From Nannochloropsis salina CCMP1776 (taxonomy: Eukaryota > Sar > Eustigmatophyceae > Eustigmatales > Monodopsidaceae), in NCBI GenBank assembly GCA_004565275.1, contig SDOX01000101.1, positions 75,860-139,859 of the forward strand: DNA of 64,000 bases, in the 5' to 3' direction. This document shows positions 1-10,848 of the stretch, piece after piece. The notes below the pieces were generated by a model. It ran no database searches. It saw only the letters and a list, made by a program, of their open reading frames with translations, and was not told the origin of the DNA. The position numbers were made by a program, and so were the translations under genes. Position 1 is the first letter of the stretch. Each line of letters begins with the position of its first letter.

Positions 1-27
1 TTCGGAGGAACGGTTGCCCGAACCTCC
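1..27. repeat. 27-bp direct repeat, left window edge
   Basis: The first 27 bases are identical to the last 27 bases of the window (63974-64000). The unit has GGAGG near one end and CCTCC at the other, so it is partly self-complementary. The right copy is not followed by the bases that follow the left copy, because the window ends there. This could be a wrapped circular or tandem sequence, an assembly overlap, or a dispersed repeat. Confidence 0.9.
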
Positions 28-750
28 TCCCCGAACCTCCTTCCCACTTCCCCGTCCCTGTAGCAACCCCTCAGCACCTACTAAGTTGTAATTTCTTGTA
101 TGCCTTGCCAATTTAAGTATGGGCACTGTTTCCTCCAGCTCACACGCAGCACTTACTAAGTACTACTGTGCATGCGCTTTTCCAACTACTAGTAGATAGC
201 ATGTGTTGAAAGTGCAGTTCAGCCGGCACTTAACAATCCCAACCCACTGACACTTATCGAGCAGAAAGAAACAATGGAGGACTTGACGCGGGTGGCTGAA
301 TACATGTGTTTATGTTCAGGGTAAGAAAAATGAAACTTAGCGCCTGTTCATCCTTTTTGCTATAAAGGAAAATGCTACACACATTATGGCATACAAGATC
401 ATGAGAAGCGAGTCTCTTGGAAGGATTTTTGTCCCTCTTTTTCACTCTTTCATTAATGATTAGTGATTGTCATTGGTGGCCCCTATATTGGGTGACGGCT
501 GTTAAAAATGGATTGTCAGGGATAAGAGATAGATTAGGGACTGTGTGGTAGGGCCCCAGAACACCGGGATAGGGCCGGACAACACGAGATAGACCAACAC
601 AAGATTTCATTTGTGAGCCTTTTCTTGGGAGACCGAAGAAAAATAACAGCTTTTTAAAAACATATTCGTCTTGGAGTTCATTTAACATTTCTTCATTTTC
701 GTTGGGACTGAGCGGTAAGAATCCAAGTCCGCAGTACAGTGGTGCGTTCA
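28..750. other. Intergenic, no supported gene
   Basis: Short open frames exist but none shows a recognisable domain or a conserved partner elsewhere in the window. The stretch directly follows the stop codon of the minus-strand PC-esterase gene and is probably its 3' flank. A second CGAACCTCC motif lies just inside the edge repeat. No RNA gene or mobile element was seen. Confidence 0.5.
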
Positions 751-1785
751 TCAGTCTCGAGACCCGTACTCTTTCGAAAATAAAAGCGGCTGCAGTAGTA
801 GCTTAGCCAACCAAGAGTAGTACGAGGGCTTGTGATGGACATTGTCTGCATGCAGTTCCTTAGGCAGAGACATATTCCAGACGTGAAGTAAAAGCAAGTT
901 GCTGCCCAGCTGGCTGCATTTTGTCTCAAGCGCTCGGCCAAACTCCAAGAGTCTGTTGTGGGTCTGAGGCTGATTATTCAGATTCAGGGAGGCTGAGGGA
1001 AGCAGCCAGATGATCTTACTACAGAACGGCCTAACAGTATTCACGTAATTGACTACATTATCAGCAAATTGCTCCGCGGTAATATTCAACTTCGCGTCGT
1101 GGAGGACAGCGCTCAAGATGCACAAGTCCCTTTGATAAGTTCCCTCTAGGTACTGCCCGAGGGCCTCCTGGGATGTTGTCGCGCCTGTTGCCGTGGGGAA
1201 CTCCCGATCGCGCGCGAACTCAACGGGTACGTACTCGTATGTCCACGTGCCGTTAGTAGCAACGTCGACCACGGATAATAATGCAGCATCGCATCCCGCG
1301 CAGTCTGTACAGAAGCCTTTGAGGCCAAACACAACAGGGCCCTCCAAAGTTTTGTTCGGCGCAGTCCACACGGTCGCCCGCGGTAGGCTGTAGTACTCGA
1401 GGAGTCCACATCGTTTCCCAGTCTTCACAGTCGTGGGCTGCTGACCATGCATCTCCTTGATTGGCAAGTTCTGTGAGAGACGTTTCATGGTGGAGTCCCC
1501 TGCCAACAGGATATGACGTGGCCGTGGATGGTGCCGGGTCGAGATGCCAATAAAGTCGTGCAGCTTAGACAGCGCATCGCGGCGCTCTCCGTCCTGCAGC
1601 TGCCAAGAGGTGTAGTTTCCAATCCAAATGCCGCGATTGTGGAAAACATGACACTGATCGCTAGCAAATGCTTGTCCGCCTAATAGAGAGACGGCATCGC
1701 GGGGAGCAGCTTGCCAGACTACCAAAGAAAGTACGGCAATGAGTATTGTGATGAAGCAAAGCTGCGACTGAGGCGGCTTTACCAT
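751..1785 (-). CDS. PC-esterase/TBL-like SGNH O-acyltransferase, type II membrane protein
   Basis: Proteins of the PC-esterase (trichome birefringence-like) family transfer O-acetyl groups to wall polysaccharides in the Golgi. From the Met at 1785 the product is about 344 aa. A hydrophobic segment at residues 9-25 fits a signal anchor. The motif LLAGDST carries the GDS nucleophile block at residues 96-98. A DxxH motif (D314, H317) near the C-terminus supplies the other catalytic residues. Several N-x-S/T sites suit a lumenal domain. An in-frame Met 28 codons upstream would push the anchor inward, so the inner Met is preferred. It is intronless. A broken duplicate lies at 12833-13700. The family call rests on motifs; donor and acceptor are unknown. 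Confidence 0.72.
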   Translation of the reverse strand: MVKPPQSQLCFITILIAVLSLVVWQAAPRDAVSLLGGQAFASDQCHVFHNRGIWIGNYTSWQLQDGERRDALSKLHDFIGISTRHHPRPRHILLAGDSTMKRLSQNLPIKEMHGQQPTTVKTGKRCGLLEYYSLPRATVWTAPNKTLEGPVVFGLKGFCTDCAGCDAALLSVVDVATNGTWTYEYVPVEFARDREFPTATGATTSQEALGQYLEGTYQRDLCILSAVLHDAKLNITAEQFADNVVNYVNTVRPFCSKIIWLLPSASLNLNNQPQTHNRLLEFGRALETKCSQLGSNLLLLHVWNMSLPKELHADNVHHKPSYYSWLAKLLLQPLLFSKEYGSRD

Positions 1786-2300
1786 CTTGGTGTTGACCAG
1801 GGTGTAACTCCCGAGGTTTGACACCGCCCGAGACCCTACACATATGAAATATAAAAACATGATGCACAAGCTGTAAGACGGAGGGGATTATAACATGCAG
1901 CATCACATATTTCACCATATTGGTAGTGGATCGATAAGATGGAGATTGCGCAAAAATCGTCTCAACTACGCATGCCATCCTCGAGCCAGGGGAGTCATCT
2001 CATCTAGGGGTTAACAATGAGGGACACCAATCATTGCTGAAATTCCATTCATGAATGACGCTTGAGTATTTTCAAACACTCAATGAACAGGGACTGAGAG
2101 GCATGGCCGGGGCCCATGGAGCGAAAGACCTTAGTCCAACGTGTAGTACTAGATAGTAACCGTTGCTTCAAGGCTTGATCTGAGCGTCTAAGCGCCTTTT
2201 TTCTTCGTTATTTGATGAAAAAACTTCCTTGCAGCTTGGCTTTCCTTTCATATCTGCTCTTTATCCTACTGTGTGTGCACAGATCTTCTCCCCGTTGTGA
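1786..2300. other. Upstream region of the PC-esterase gene
   Basis: No gene supported. The sequence is conserved in the duplicate at 13701-14122 and should hold the promoter of the minus-strand esterase gene. No TATA box or other element could be singled out. The CCTAGGGGT-like stretch near 2005 resembles sequence in block B, but no function can be assigned. Confidence 0.4.
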
Positions 2301-3011
2301 TCAAAATACAGTATTCCACTCGATCACTTTTTCGCCAAAAAACCTAACCATCGTCCTAACCCTAGTCTCGCTGAGCTTCTCGGCGACGCATACTACAAAT
2401 GGTAGGAACGACTCGTTCATGCAAGTGATGTGAACATTAAGATCTCTCCCGTTGCCGCGACCACTCAAGCACCTGACCTCGTACACTTTGCGTCGCGTGT
2501 GAAGAAGGCCAAGCATGGGTCGAGGTAGACGATTGAATTCGATATGCCGATGGAATTTATTGATCAAGTGAGTCAGTAGCATAGGTTCATCGATTTCCAT
2601 ATCAAATCGATGCTTATTTTTCCTAGCTAGCTCCTCAGCTGCTTCGCAAGTTTCTCGTAGGTCACCATTTTCGTCGAAATGAAGGTTGCTGAATTCAGAC
2701 ATCAACGATGCTTTTTGTGTCTCTCCTCTTAATTCGTATTTATCTGTAAGCGCTTGAAAAGCACCAGACCCATCCTTGTTTGAACGTAATTTCTCGATAA
2801 GATTCGCTGCCGCTCCCTTCAAGTACTTCTTGAGAGTGAAGTAACCCTTGACATTCTTTTCATCATAAGATTTTACCTCGTCCCCAGAAATCGGTAACTT
2901 GGTTAATCCAACAATGATATCTGCCATTTCTGGGTCCTTTGCCCCTATGAAGCTTTCAATATCTCTTTTCCAATTATCCCAGTCTTCCAATCTTCCACTG
3001 AAGATTGCCAT
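2301..3011 (-). pseudogene. Copia gag N-terminal fragment
   Basis: The frame starts with the gag N-terminus seen in all copia copies of this window (AIFSGRLEDW, ESFIGAK, SPISGDEVKSYDEKN-like with Leu for Ser). It keeps gag similarity to about residue 150 (LLTHLINK), then runs into unrelated sequence. No zinc knuckle, protease or polymerase follows. It is a 5' gag remnant on the minus strand; 3012-3236 is the matching untranslated leader with its repeated CCAATTGCAC motifs. An almost identical copy is at 14123-14926. Confidence 0.8.
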
Positions 3012-3238
3012 CCGATAATCGTCTGTCTGCTATGACTTTAAAGTTATAATCCTGGCCAGCCCAATATTCAGCCTCCAGATCCAATTAATTCCTGTCTTTA
3101 ATCTAGCAAATCCAATTACCAATTTAAACAGTCCTGAATCTCTGCAAATCCAATTGCACCAGAGAGATTCAATTTAATCCAGACCTCTATCTCTACAAAT
3201 CCAATTGCACTGGACATAGGTCGTCGATCAGTGTCTTT

Positions 3239-3514
3239 CACATCCTTTATGGATCCAACAGTCTGTATCACGATGTGCTGATCGCTATTGTATCATGTCA
3301 AGGTTTGCGTCCACCTAATCATTTGTATGTTATATTATTATACGACAACAGGACTGGCGTCGACCAGTGTCTTTGGTTGTCGATCGTATTGGTTATCTTA
3401 GTACGAGATTCTTGGGTGAATCGTTGGTCGACATTCTCAGGGAGAAAAGTGATCGTACTGAAGAATCAATTGGGTATTGGGTTACCTGTGGTATTAGTTT
3501 GTTTATTCGCATCA
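3239..3514 (+). mobile_element. Copia element A, 5' LTR fragment
   Basis: Matches the inner ~275 bp of the complete LTR at 15235-15610 and ends in the same ...TTCGCATCA. About 90 bp of its 5' end are missing. The missing part stops exactly at the right edge of duplication A, so the duplication breakpoint lies within an LTR. The GGGCCCTAAT stretch just after it is a possible primer-binding region, not proven. Confidence 0.8.
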
Positions 3515-3771
3515 GGCTATGGGCCCTAATTGACCAAACCTTTGAACTGGATAAATAGCAGATTATTCAAGACACTGATCGACGTTCTATTTTGATGCAA
3601 TTGGATTTGCAGAAATAGAGGTCTGGACGCATTTGAATCTCTCTGATGCAATTGGATTTGCAGAGATTCAGGACTGCTTTAATTGGCAATTGGATTTGCT
3701 AGATTAAAGGTAGGAAATAATTGTATCTGGAGGCCTAAGATACGGCTGGCCAGGATTATAATTGCAAAGTC

Positions 3772-6449
3772 ATGGGAGATAAAGATGACTATCGAATGGC
3801 AATCTTCAGTGGAAGATTGGAGGATTGGGACGCGTGGAAACGCGAGATTGAAAGCTTTATCGGGGCTAAGGACCAGAGATGGCAGATATCATTGTTGGAT
3901 TAACCAAGTCACCGATTTCTGGGGACGAGGTAAAATCTTATGATGAGAAGAATGCGAAGAGCTACTTCATTCTCAAGAAGTACTTGAAGGGAGTAGCCGC
4001 TAGTTTGATCGAAAAATTTCGTCAAGATAAAAATGGGGCGGGTGCATTCCGAGCACTCAGAGACAAGTACGAGTTAAGGGGAGAAACTCAAAAGGCATTA
4101 CTTATGTCTGAATTCAGTCACCTCAATTTCAATGAGAATGGTGATCCGGGGGAAACTTTCGAAGCAGCTGAGGAGCTAGCGAGGAAGATGAAGAGTCGTT
4201 TTGATATGGATATCAACGATTCCATACTTCTTACTCACCTAATCAACAAAATTCCATCGGCATATGGAATGGTGGAGGCCGAGCGGGACCTCCTCATAAT
4301 GGAAACAAATCGGGCCGGTATGAGCGTGTACCTGGCAACCCCTACAATGGCCCTGGCAAAGGCGGGCGCATTAGTTACGGACGGGAAATGGAGGCCGTGG
4401 AGGCCGTAATGGACGTGGACGTGGGAAAGGATTGCACGGTGGCAATGGTTGCCGATACTGTGGAAGTGCAGACCACTGGGGCAATGAATGCCCGAAATCC
4501 AACCCAAAAGAACATTCCTACACTTGCCTGCTAGCTAAGAAAAGGACGGATACAAGCATAAGGCAGATGAAATCGACCCCTGTTATGGTTGATAGCGGAG
4601 CTACATCCCATATGAAGAGAGATACTACAGATTTGATGATGTTGTCAGGCGACATTATGGTCACGTATATGTAGCAAATGGTGAAAAGCTAGAAGTACAT
4701 TACATCGGAGACTGGCTCATGGATGTTAAGCACAGCGATGGGACTGTTAAAGGTGTAATGTTTTAGGATGTAATTGTCGTACCCAATCTGAGTCGCGATT
4801 TATCATCCATGAGCCAGTCTCCGATGTAATGTACTTCTAGCTTTTCACCATTTGCTACATATACGTGACCATAATGTCGCCTGACAACATCATCAAATCT
4901 GTAGTATCTCTCTTCATATGGGATGTAGCTCCGCTATCAACCATAACAGGGGTCGATTTCATCTGCCTTATGCTTGTATCCGTCCTTTTGTTAGCTAGCA
5001 GGCAAGTGTAGGAATGTTCTTTTGGGTTGGATTTCGGGCATTCATTGCCCCAGTGGTCTGCGCTTCCACAGTATCGGCAACCATTGCCACCGTGCAATCC
5101 TTTCCCACGTCCACGTCCATTACGGCCTCCACGGCCTCCATTCCCCCGTCCGACATTGGCAAAAATAGAAAAGGCTGGTGGAAGAATTATTATCCGTTAA
5201 GGAAATGGTATAATTCAAAAGGGTGACACATGTTTACCGATAAGGAAAGCAGATGACATGTATATGTTAGACTACTACGGCAAACCATGTGAGGAAGCTA
5301 ATGTACTTAGCTCACCCGAATTATGGCACCAAGGGTTCGGACACATCAATTATGAGTACCTGAGACAAATGGGCGAAATTGATGATACCGGAGTGCCAAA
5401 GGGGATTAAGAAACCTGATGTTTGTGGGACTTGTGAACGAGCGAAACACACTAAAAAGAGTTTCGGGACCAAATCTAGGGAGAGGGCAAAGAAGCCTCTT
5501 GAACTAGTTCATACAGATGTACTTGGACCAGTCATTTTATCGAATTTATATGCCTTCTATTGGAGAATAGATCAGATCTGGTCATGTGACATTTGAAGAG
5601 ACATTCCCGGCGAGTGTAAGGCAATCTAACTATAGAGTTGAAACTTATCATAATGAGGAAGAAGATGATAAGGATTCTATGAAGACAGTGGGGGCTCATC
5701 AGAAGGATGACCAACGACCTGCTGAAGATGATGGTAACATCGAAGATGATTTACATCAAGATGAACCCCCCCGATGATCGTAGTATCGATCGTGTCAGGG
5801 ATGATCCGTCGCAAGTGGGGGCGACAGGATGGAAAGATACAGATAATATTGTTCGGAACATGAAAAATATGGGACGCACACGGAGCAAGACAAAGGCTCG
5901 TGAACATCATCGAATAGATGATGGGTTTGCAACCATGGGAGGTAATTTAGCCTTTGCTGCAGCCTCAGAAATTGTCAATGAGGACTATCATTACACGGAA
6001 GATGAGAGTGGAGTGCGAGCTGAAAGGAGGAAAGCCAGGGATGCAGAGTACCAGGCCCACATGAAAAACCGTACCTGGGAGTTAACCACTTTACCAAAGA
6101 GAGAACGATGCATCTCGAGTGGCTGGGTTGAAACTGACAAGCGAGATCAGAATGGTGTTATCGTAAGGAGAAAGGCAAGATTCATTGCGAAGGGGTATAG
6201 TCAAGAATATGGGTATGATTACCTCCATACTTATGCACCGGTTGCATCGATGACGACTATACGTTTGATGTTGACACTAGCATGCATATTGGATCTGGAA
6301 CTGGAAAACATGGATACGGGCATAAGGAAATCGAATGCCTCGTAAAGAAGAATGGTGGAGGTCGAGCGGGACCTCCTAACAATGGAAACAAATTGGGCCG
6401 GTATGAGCGTGTACCTGGCAACCCCTACAATGGCCCTGGCAAAGGCGGG
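3772..6449 (+). pseudogene. Copia element A gag-pol remnant, rearranged
   Basis: The Met at 3772 opens a gag closely related to element B. A one-base loss near 3870 shifts the frame. The order then breaks: a deletion joins gag helices (about 4270) to the zinc-knuckle/protease region, an inverted copy of that region follows, then a partial integrase (LWHQGFGHINYEYL, 5260-5530). Another deletion leads to the integrase-RT linker and the RT start (5580-6300). At 6300 the sequence switches back to the gag zinc knuckle (KYGHKEIEC) and ends at 6449 against block B. A TAG stop after MVMF-like protease sequence (4762-4767) is shared with element B. No functional protein is possible. Confidence 0.85.
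4378..5152. repeat. 348-bp inverted repeat (palindrome) of gag/protease sequence
   Basis: Left arm 4378-4725 and right arm 4804-5152 are near-perfect reverse complements separated by a 78-bp spacer. Both arms encode the second zinc knuckle (CRYCGSADHWGNEC) and the protease motif VDSGATSHM, on opposite strands. Both share derived changes not seen in other copies, so one arm was copied from the other. Beyond the right arm the plus-strand order resumes at the codon after the spacer. A transcript could fold into a long hairpin. Confidence 0.92.
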
Positions 6450-6597
6450 CACCTTCCCTCAGGAACGACAGTGCTTCCTCCCGGTGACCGACTTTGTGCA
6501 GTCCCGCCGCCTGGACCTTCTTGCTCGCGATCTCCTTGAGGAGCTGACCCAGACGCTCGCCCTGTCGGGGGTGGGGTACGGGCGGGGGCGACATGGA

Positions 6598-7302
6598 GGG
6601 GGAGGAGGAGGGAGGGAGGGAGGGAGGGAGGGAGGACGGGGTCGCTGGATCCTGGCCGTCCTTGGCAGGGCCATCCATTTCGGCAAGAGGAGGGAAGGAG
6701 GGAGGGAGGGAGGGAGGGAGGGAGGGAGGGAGGGAGGAAGGAAGGCGAGTCGTTGGGTGTCGTTGGAAGGAGGGGAAGGAGGACAGATGGACTGGGCGAG
6801 GACGGAGGTCTGGAGGGAGGGAGGGAGGAAGCGAGGGAGGGAAGGCATTTAGGATTAAGGTGAGGGTAACAGATCTAGGGAATCCTAGCGCAACCAGTCC
6901 TGTGCACGTCATTCTCCTCCTCCTTCCCTCATCCCCTCCCTTTCTTCCTCCCTCTCCACCTCCCTCCCTCCCAACCTGTGCCAGAGTCTCTCGTACGCTC
7001 AACTCTGCTTCCAGGGTCTTCAAGTGCCGAAACTCGCACACTGCTTCCGAAATTTTGCCCTGAGTAAGAAAGGGAGGGAGGGAGGAAGGGAGGAAAGGAG
7101 GGAGGGTGGGGAAGGATGAATGTCGAAGACCCTTACCCTAACCCTAACCCTAACCCAAAGCAGGTAGGAGGCGAGGGATAACAAGAGAGGGCGGAAAAGA
7201 GGGGGAACAGATCGAGTGAGGAAGAGCGAAAGGAAGGCAGGAGGGAGGGAGGGAGGGAAGGGGGGGAGGGAGGGAGGGAAGAGAGGGAGGGAGGGAGGAA
7301 GG
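6598..7302. repeat. (GGGA)n polypurine arrays
   Basis: Blocks of tandem GGGA/GGGAGG at about 6610-6635, 6690-6740, 7073-7107 and 7228-7302 lie in introns of the minus-strand CC2D1-like fragment, so the transcript carries (UCCC)n. They yield long artificial open frames rich in PPSLPPS, which are not genes. Confidence 0.9.
7136..7156 (-). repeat. Interstitial telomere-type repeat
   Basis: Three and a half perfect CCCTAA units inside an intron of the CC2D1-like fragment. The equivalent place in the full gene (about 41828-41852) has a degenerate version (CCCTAGCCCTAAGCCTAG). Confidence 0.85.
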
Positions 7303-8719
7303 GCCATGGAGCATCCTGGGGGTGGGCAGGTCGTCCCCGTTTCCGAAACGGGGGGAAAATGGCGCGAAAATAGGAAAGGAGCCAGGAGGGAAAGAAGGAG
7401 AGGAATGGAGGCGGCGTACCTCCTTCTTGAGGGCAACGGCTTTCGCCTTGCTTTCTCTCACTGCGTCCTGCAGTCGAGCCATTTCCAGGTCGTTGCTTGA
7501 AGGGAGGGAAGGAGGGAGGGAGGGAGGCCCCGGGGCAGGGAAGGGCTCCTCCTTTCCTCCCTCCGACCCTCCTGGGTCTTCTTCGTTCCCCCTCGGCCCT
7601 TGGCGTTCGCTAACGTCCTTCCCAACATTTCTGGGCGCTTCCTCCCCCTCCTCTGTAGGAGAGCCGCAGGCATCCTCCTTGCCCCCGCCATCGCCGCCAC
7701 CCTCCTCCTCCCCTTCCTCCTTCCACCCCAGTTACCTCAACTCGTCCTGTAAGTCTGCGGCGGGAACAGGAGGGAGAATCAACGGATCGGAACGGGGTCG
7801 GCTCAAGGCGATTGGGGCGTTCTTCCTCCCTCTCCCTTCTTCCTTCCTCTCCTGTTCGCCTCCTTGCCTCACCCGCATCGAGCACGCCATCTTCGTCGAG
7901 GCGCTCGTCCAAGTCCTCTCCCCCTTCCTCCCGACCTTCCTCCCCTCCTTTCCCCCCTGAAGCCCTGTCGCCCTTCCGGGTATTCAGGGCATCGGACGCC
8001 AAGATGTTCGTCTCCGTCCCTGTTTCCTCCCCCTCGCCCTCAGCCGGGAAGCCCGGGCTGGAGGGAGAAAGAACGCCCAAAGCCAGCTTGCGAGGGGCGG
8101 TGGCAGGCACAGAAAGGGAGGCAAAGAGCGTGTCTGCCAAGGAAGAAGGAGAGGGGGAAGAGTGGGGGACAGAGGGCAGGAGGTTTTAGATGCTACCTCC
8201 TGAAATCGCCCCTTGATGCTCACTCCCAGGTTTTCCATTTTTTCTCCCAGTCGCTCGAATTATCCTCGGGCGTGGCGCATTCCTGAACAGGTCCAACCCC
8301 CCGGCCCTCCTTACCCTCTAGTGCCTCCTCTCCCCCTAGGGCAGCAAGCTCCGCCATCAACGACGGGTCTCGACCAAAGTCTTCAAGAATCTGGACTGGA
8401 TCCATCATCATTTGCTTTGCAATCCCAGGAAATGAGGGGGAAAAATGGACGAGAGAGTCATGGACAGGGTCGTCTGAGACTAAATGCATAGCCTGGGGTC
8501 AAGCGTGCACAACACTTGGAGGGCGTGCTCAAATTCTACACTTGTACTACAATCCTTGCATCGATTTCATCACGTCACAATCAACCATGCCAAAATCTTC
8601 CATTTTTTATCCCCTTCATTGCATCTCCTCCCCGCACGTAAGTCTCTCACCTTCAACAGCTCATCCTCATCGTTCTTCTCCTTGCTGACCCCGTTGTCCT
8701 TTTTCCTTCTACCGAACAT

Positions 8720-9070
8720 GGCCTCTTTCACAGGGCTCCTTGTTCCTAGGTGCATGAATGCAAACAGATGAAAAATATACATAAGTTAAGACAGGAGAGG
8801 CAGGGAGAGGTCAGTTACATGGAGGCGGTGAGGGGGAGGGGGAGGACTGGGGGAAAGGAGGATGGATGCCTGTTTGTTCAAATGAGTAATATTTGGTTTC
8901 ACCTTCAAATGCTGACACTACGAAGGGGCTACCAAGAATTTCAAGACGTAAAATTTTTCATTCCATGTCCATGACCAACGCAAGACACGCTCAATCGAAA
9001 ATGTACAAGAGATTAAACTCTCCTCGAGGGGTCTCGATGGGATGGGGAACATGGTGGCGACGGAACGTCA
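8720..9070. other. Upstream flank of CC2D1-like copy 1
   Basis: No gene supported. The stretch is repeated at 43427-43782 and 48245-48597 and should include the original promoter of the CC2D1-like gene. Short purine-rich patches (GGCGGTGAGGGGGAGG) are present; no specific promoter element was identified. Confidence 0.4.
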
Positions 9071-9079
9071 GCTGACGCA

Positions 9080-9270
9080 AGCGATATGATGGAAAAAGAA
9101 CCGATGACGATAACGATATGATGGAAAAGGGGCCAATGACGATGACGATATGATGGAAGAGGGGTCGATGTCGATGACGATATGATGGAAAAGGGATCGA
9201 TGTAGATGACGATATGATGGAAGAGGGATCGATGACGATGATGATATGATCGAAAAGGGACCTTCGCTTG
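9080..9270. repeat. 32-bp minisatellite
   Basis: About six tandem units with the core ACGATATGATGGAA repeat every 32 bp (for example starts at 9121, 9153 and 9185). Units differ at a few positions. The matching array in the other block B copy is at about 48598-48775. The reverse strand reads through as a His/Ile/Val-rich frame, which is not considered a gene. Confidence 0.85.
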
Positions 9271-9984
9271 GCAGGTGGGCGCAGGGCCGTCACCCCTACT
9301 AATATTTGTCATTCATGATTAGTGGCAATGAATCGTAAGTCAGTCATGACTCATGCATAATACTGCGCCCGCCCTACAGGATCGAATCTGTCCAAGCTAA
9401 GGGGGTTCGAAGGGGGCCTAAATGCGAAGGAGGAACTACGGGTGCCCCTTCGCGGGCTTTGGGGCGAAGCCCCAGGCAATAATGCATTTTGAAGTGTCGA
9501 AAACGCATTTCCCGGTCGAAAATCGGAAGCCCACGTATTTTGTTAGGCCACCCATACTAGCTCAAGCGTCATTCATGGATGAAATCTCACCAATGATTGA
9601 TGACCCTCATTGGTGACCCCTAGGGGTTACGACCCAGGGTGGGCGGCGCTGGGGCTGTGAAATGCAGGGAGTTAAAAATAAGCCAGGCTCATCCTTCTCT
9701 GACAACCCCTTTGCGTGCTTGTAGGTATTTTTCGAACCTCAAGATTTTCCACTCCTAGTTAACATAGATAGATGAAAGAAAAATGCAGTAGAAATCTTCT
9801 CAAACTGCGGAAGTTGTCATGAATCTTGCATTCCCTGTGCCACATGCAACACAGTTGTTTCCGTCATAAGCGACATTCCACGCTTAAGTAGGTGAAGACG
9901 TGGCTTGGCTGACCCAGTCATTTGCATTGCCGCTTGTCATCGAATCGTCCGGGGGAGGGGGGCCTGTACTGGATATCGCCACAA
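9271..9984. other. Spacer between minisatellite and sulfotransferase gene
   Basis: No gene supported. A GC-rich hairpin-forming stretch (GGGCTTTGGGGCGAAGCCCC) is near 9456-9476. The region is conserved at 48780-49499. It should include the 3' end of the minus-strand sulfotransferase transcript. Confidence 0.4.
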
Positions 9985-10848
9985 CTATTCGCCTAATCGC
10001 AACTCTTTTGCTGATCCTATGCACGTGTCACAAAACTTGTAGTAGTCGTAGTTGGCTACGAGGTATGCGCGCACCGCTTCTTGTACGTGGTTATTATCCC
10101 AAATACACTCCTGACTTTTTACTCGATCTTTGTTTGTAGGGACAAATACATACTCCCTTTCAATTTTTTTCCGTTCTAATCTCTTTGCCATGTACTGAAT
10201 GTAACCCGGAAAAGTCTTATTAAACTTATAGCATTTCAATTCCACGTTTTTGGAATTTGTTAATTGCATAGAAAAGCGATTCATCCATCCACCAACGCAC
10301 CTACGCACTTGCTGTGGAATGTCTTGTTTGCAATCAAAAGAAGTATGTGCATGATTACAAAGAGACATGAGGTGATCGACAGGTTCTCTGCATGGGAGAT
10401 GAAGCTCAAGTGGAAGTGGCCAGGATGTGAACTTATTCCAAAAGTTCGCAGGTGCTTCTTGACTAATCCAGTCACAGTTCTCGTACCCAATCTCATCCAT
10501 AAAATCATAAGGTACTCGTTGGCGGCTGAAACCTTTCCTCATCTTCGCGAATGAGTCCTTCATTGCAGCCTCTGAATTTTGAGTCCTTTCATTGACTTGA
10601 AAAGCATCGTAAGAATAACCTTTATGTCCACAAATTCTCTCAAAATGAACCGCCAGCTCCCCATTTACAGATGTTCCAGCTGTTTTTGCCATGTGGACAT
10701 GTCCAAATATCCGGGAGGTGCTGATTCGGGAAGGATGGTACGATGCCTTTTGGATCTCTTTTGAATAAATGGCCAAATATAGAACTGCTGCAAGTGCTAA
10801 AAGTAAGAAGAGCCGATAGGTGCGTTTTAGCTCGTGAGCTTTTCCCAT
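9985..10848 (-). CDS. Golgi-type membrane-anchored sulfotransferase (copy 1)
   Basis: Predicted to transfer sulfate from PAPS to a carbohydrate acceptor in the Golgi lumen. The 287-aa product has a short basic cytosolic tail, a hydrophobic anchor at residues 12-28, and the loop HMAKTAGTS at 52-60. That loop fits the 5'-phosphosulfate-binding motif of carbohydrate sulfotransferases. REPVDHLMS at about 154-162 fits the 3'-phosphate-binding Arg/Ser region. It is intronless with an unambiguous Met. The copy at 49500-50360 is about 95% identical by eye and lacks one Gly of a Gly-Gly pair. Both frames are open, so both may work. The acceptor cannot be deduced. The assignment rests on motifs only. 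Confidence 0.72.
   Translation of the reverse strand: MGKAHELKRTYRLFLLLALAAVLYLAIYSKEIQKASYHPSRISTSRIFGHVHMAKTAGTSVNGELAVHFERICGHKGYSYDAFQVNERTQNSEAAMKDSFAKMRKGFSRQRVPYDFMDEIGYENCDWISQEAPANFWNKFTSWPLPLELHLPCREPVDHLMSLCNHAHTSFDCKQDIPQQVRRCVGGWMNRFSMQLTNSKNVELKCYKFNKTFPGYIQYMAKRLERKKIEREYVFVPTNKDRVKSQECIWDNNHVQEAVRAYLVANYDYYKFCDTCIGSAKELRLGE

Larger units (their letters stand above)
919..3238. repeat. Segmental duplication A, copy 1
   Basis: This 2.3-kb stretch is nearly identical to 12832-15153 in direct orientation. It covers most of the PC-esterase gene, its upstream region and a minus-strand gag fragment with its leader. It lacks the last ~56 codons of the esterase, which lie left of the breakpoint here. 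The right breakpoint falls where a plus-strand LTR fragment begins. Confidence 0.9.
6450..8719 (-). pseudogene. CC2D1/Lgd-like gene, 5' fragment (copy 1)
   Basis: Starts with the same Met exon (8719-8651, MFGRRKKD...) as the full gene at 43426 and continues through the N-terminal exon (LMAELAALGG), the acidic linker, the LQDELRQLGW exon, the AKAVALKKE/GKISEAV repeat exons and the exon encoding KKVQAAGLHKAGHREEAL. It is cut at 6450, immediately after that last exon, by copia sequence. All C-terminal repeats, the C2 domain and the tail are missing. A short protein could still be made, but this is most likely a truncated duplicate. Introns contain (TCCC)n on the coding strand. Confidence 0.75.

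Noticed and set aside
6376-7041. Long Pro/Ser/Leu-rich frames (PPSLPPS) here and at 39476-42504
   Set aside because: They are translations of (TCCC)n intron arrays; real exons of the CC2D1-like gene explain the conserved pieces in them.
9080-9270. Possible CRISPR-like array
   Set aside because: Units are contiguous 32-bp tandem repeats with no unique spacers, in a eukaryotic setting; it is a minisatellite.
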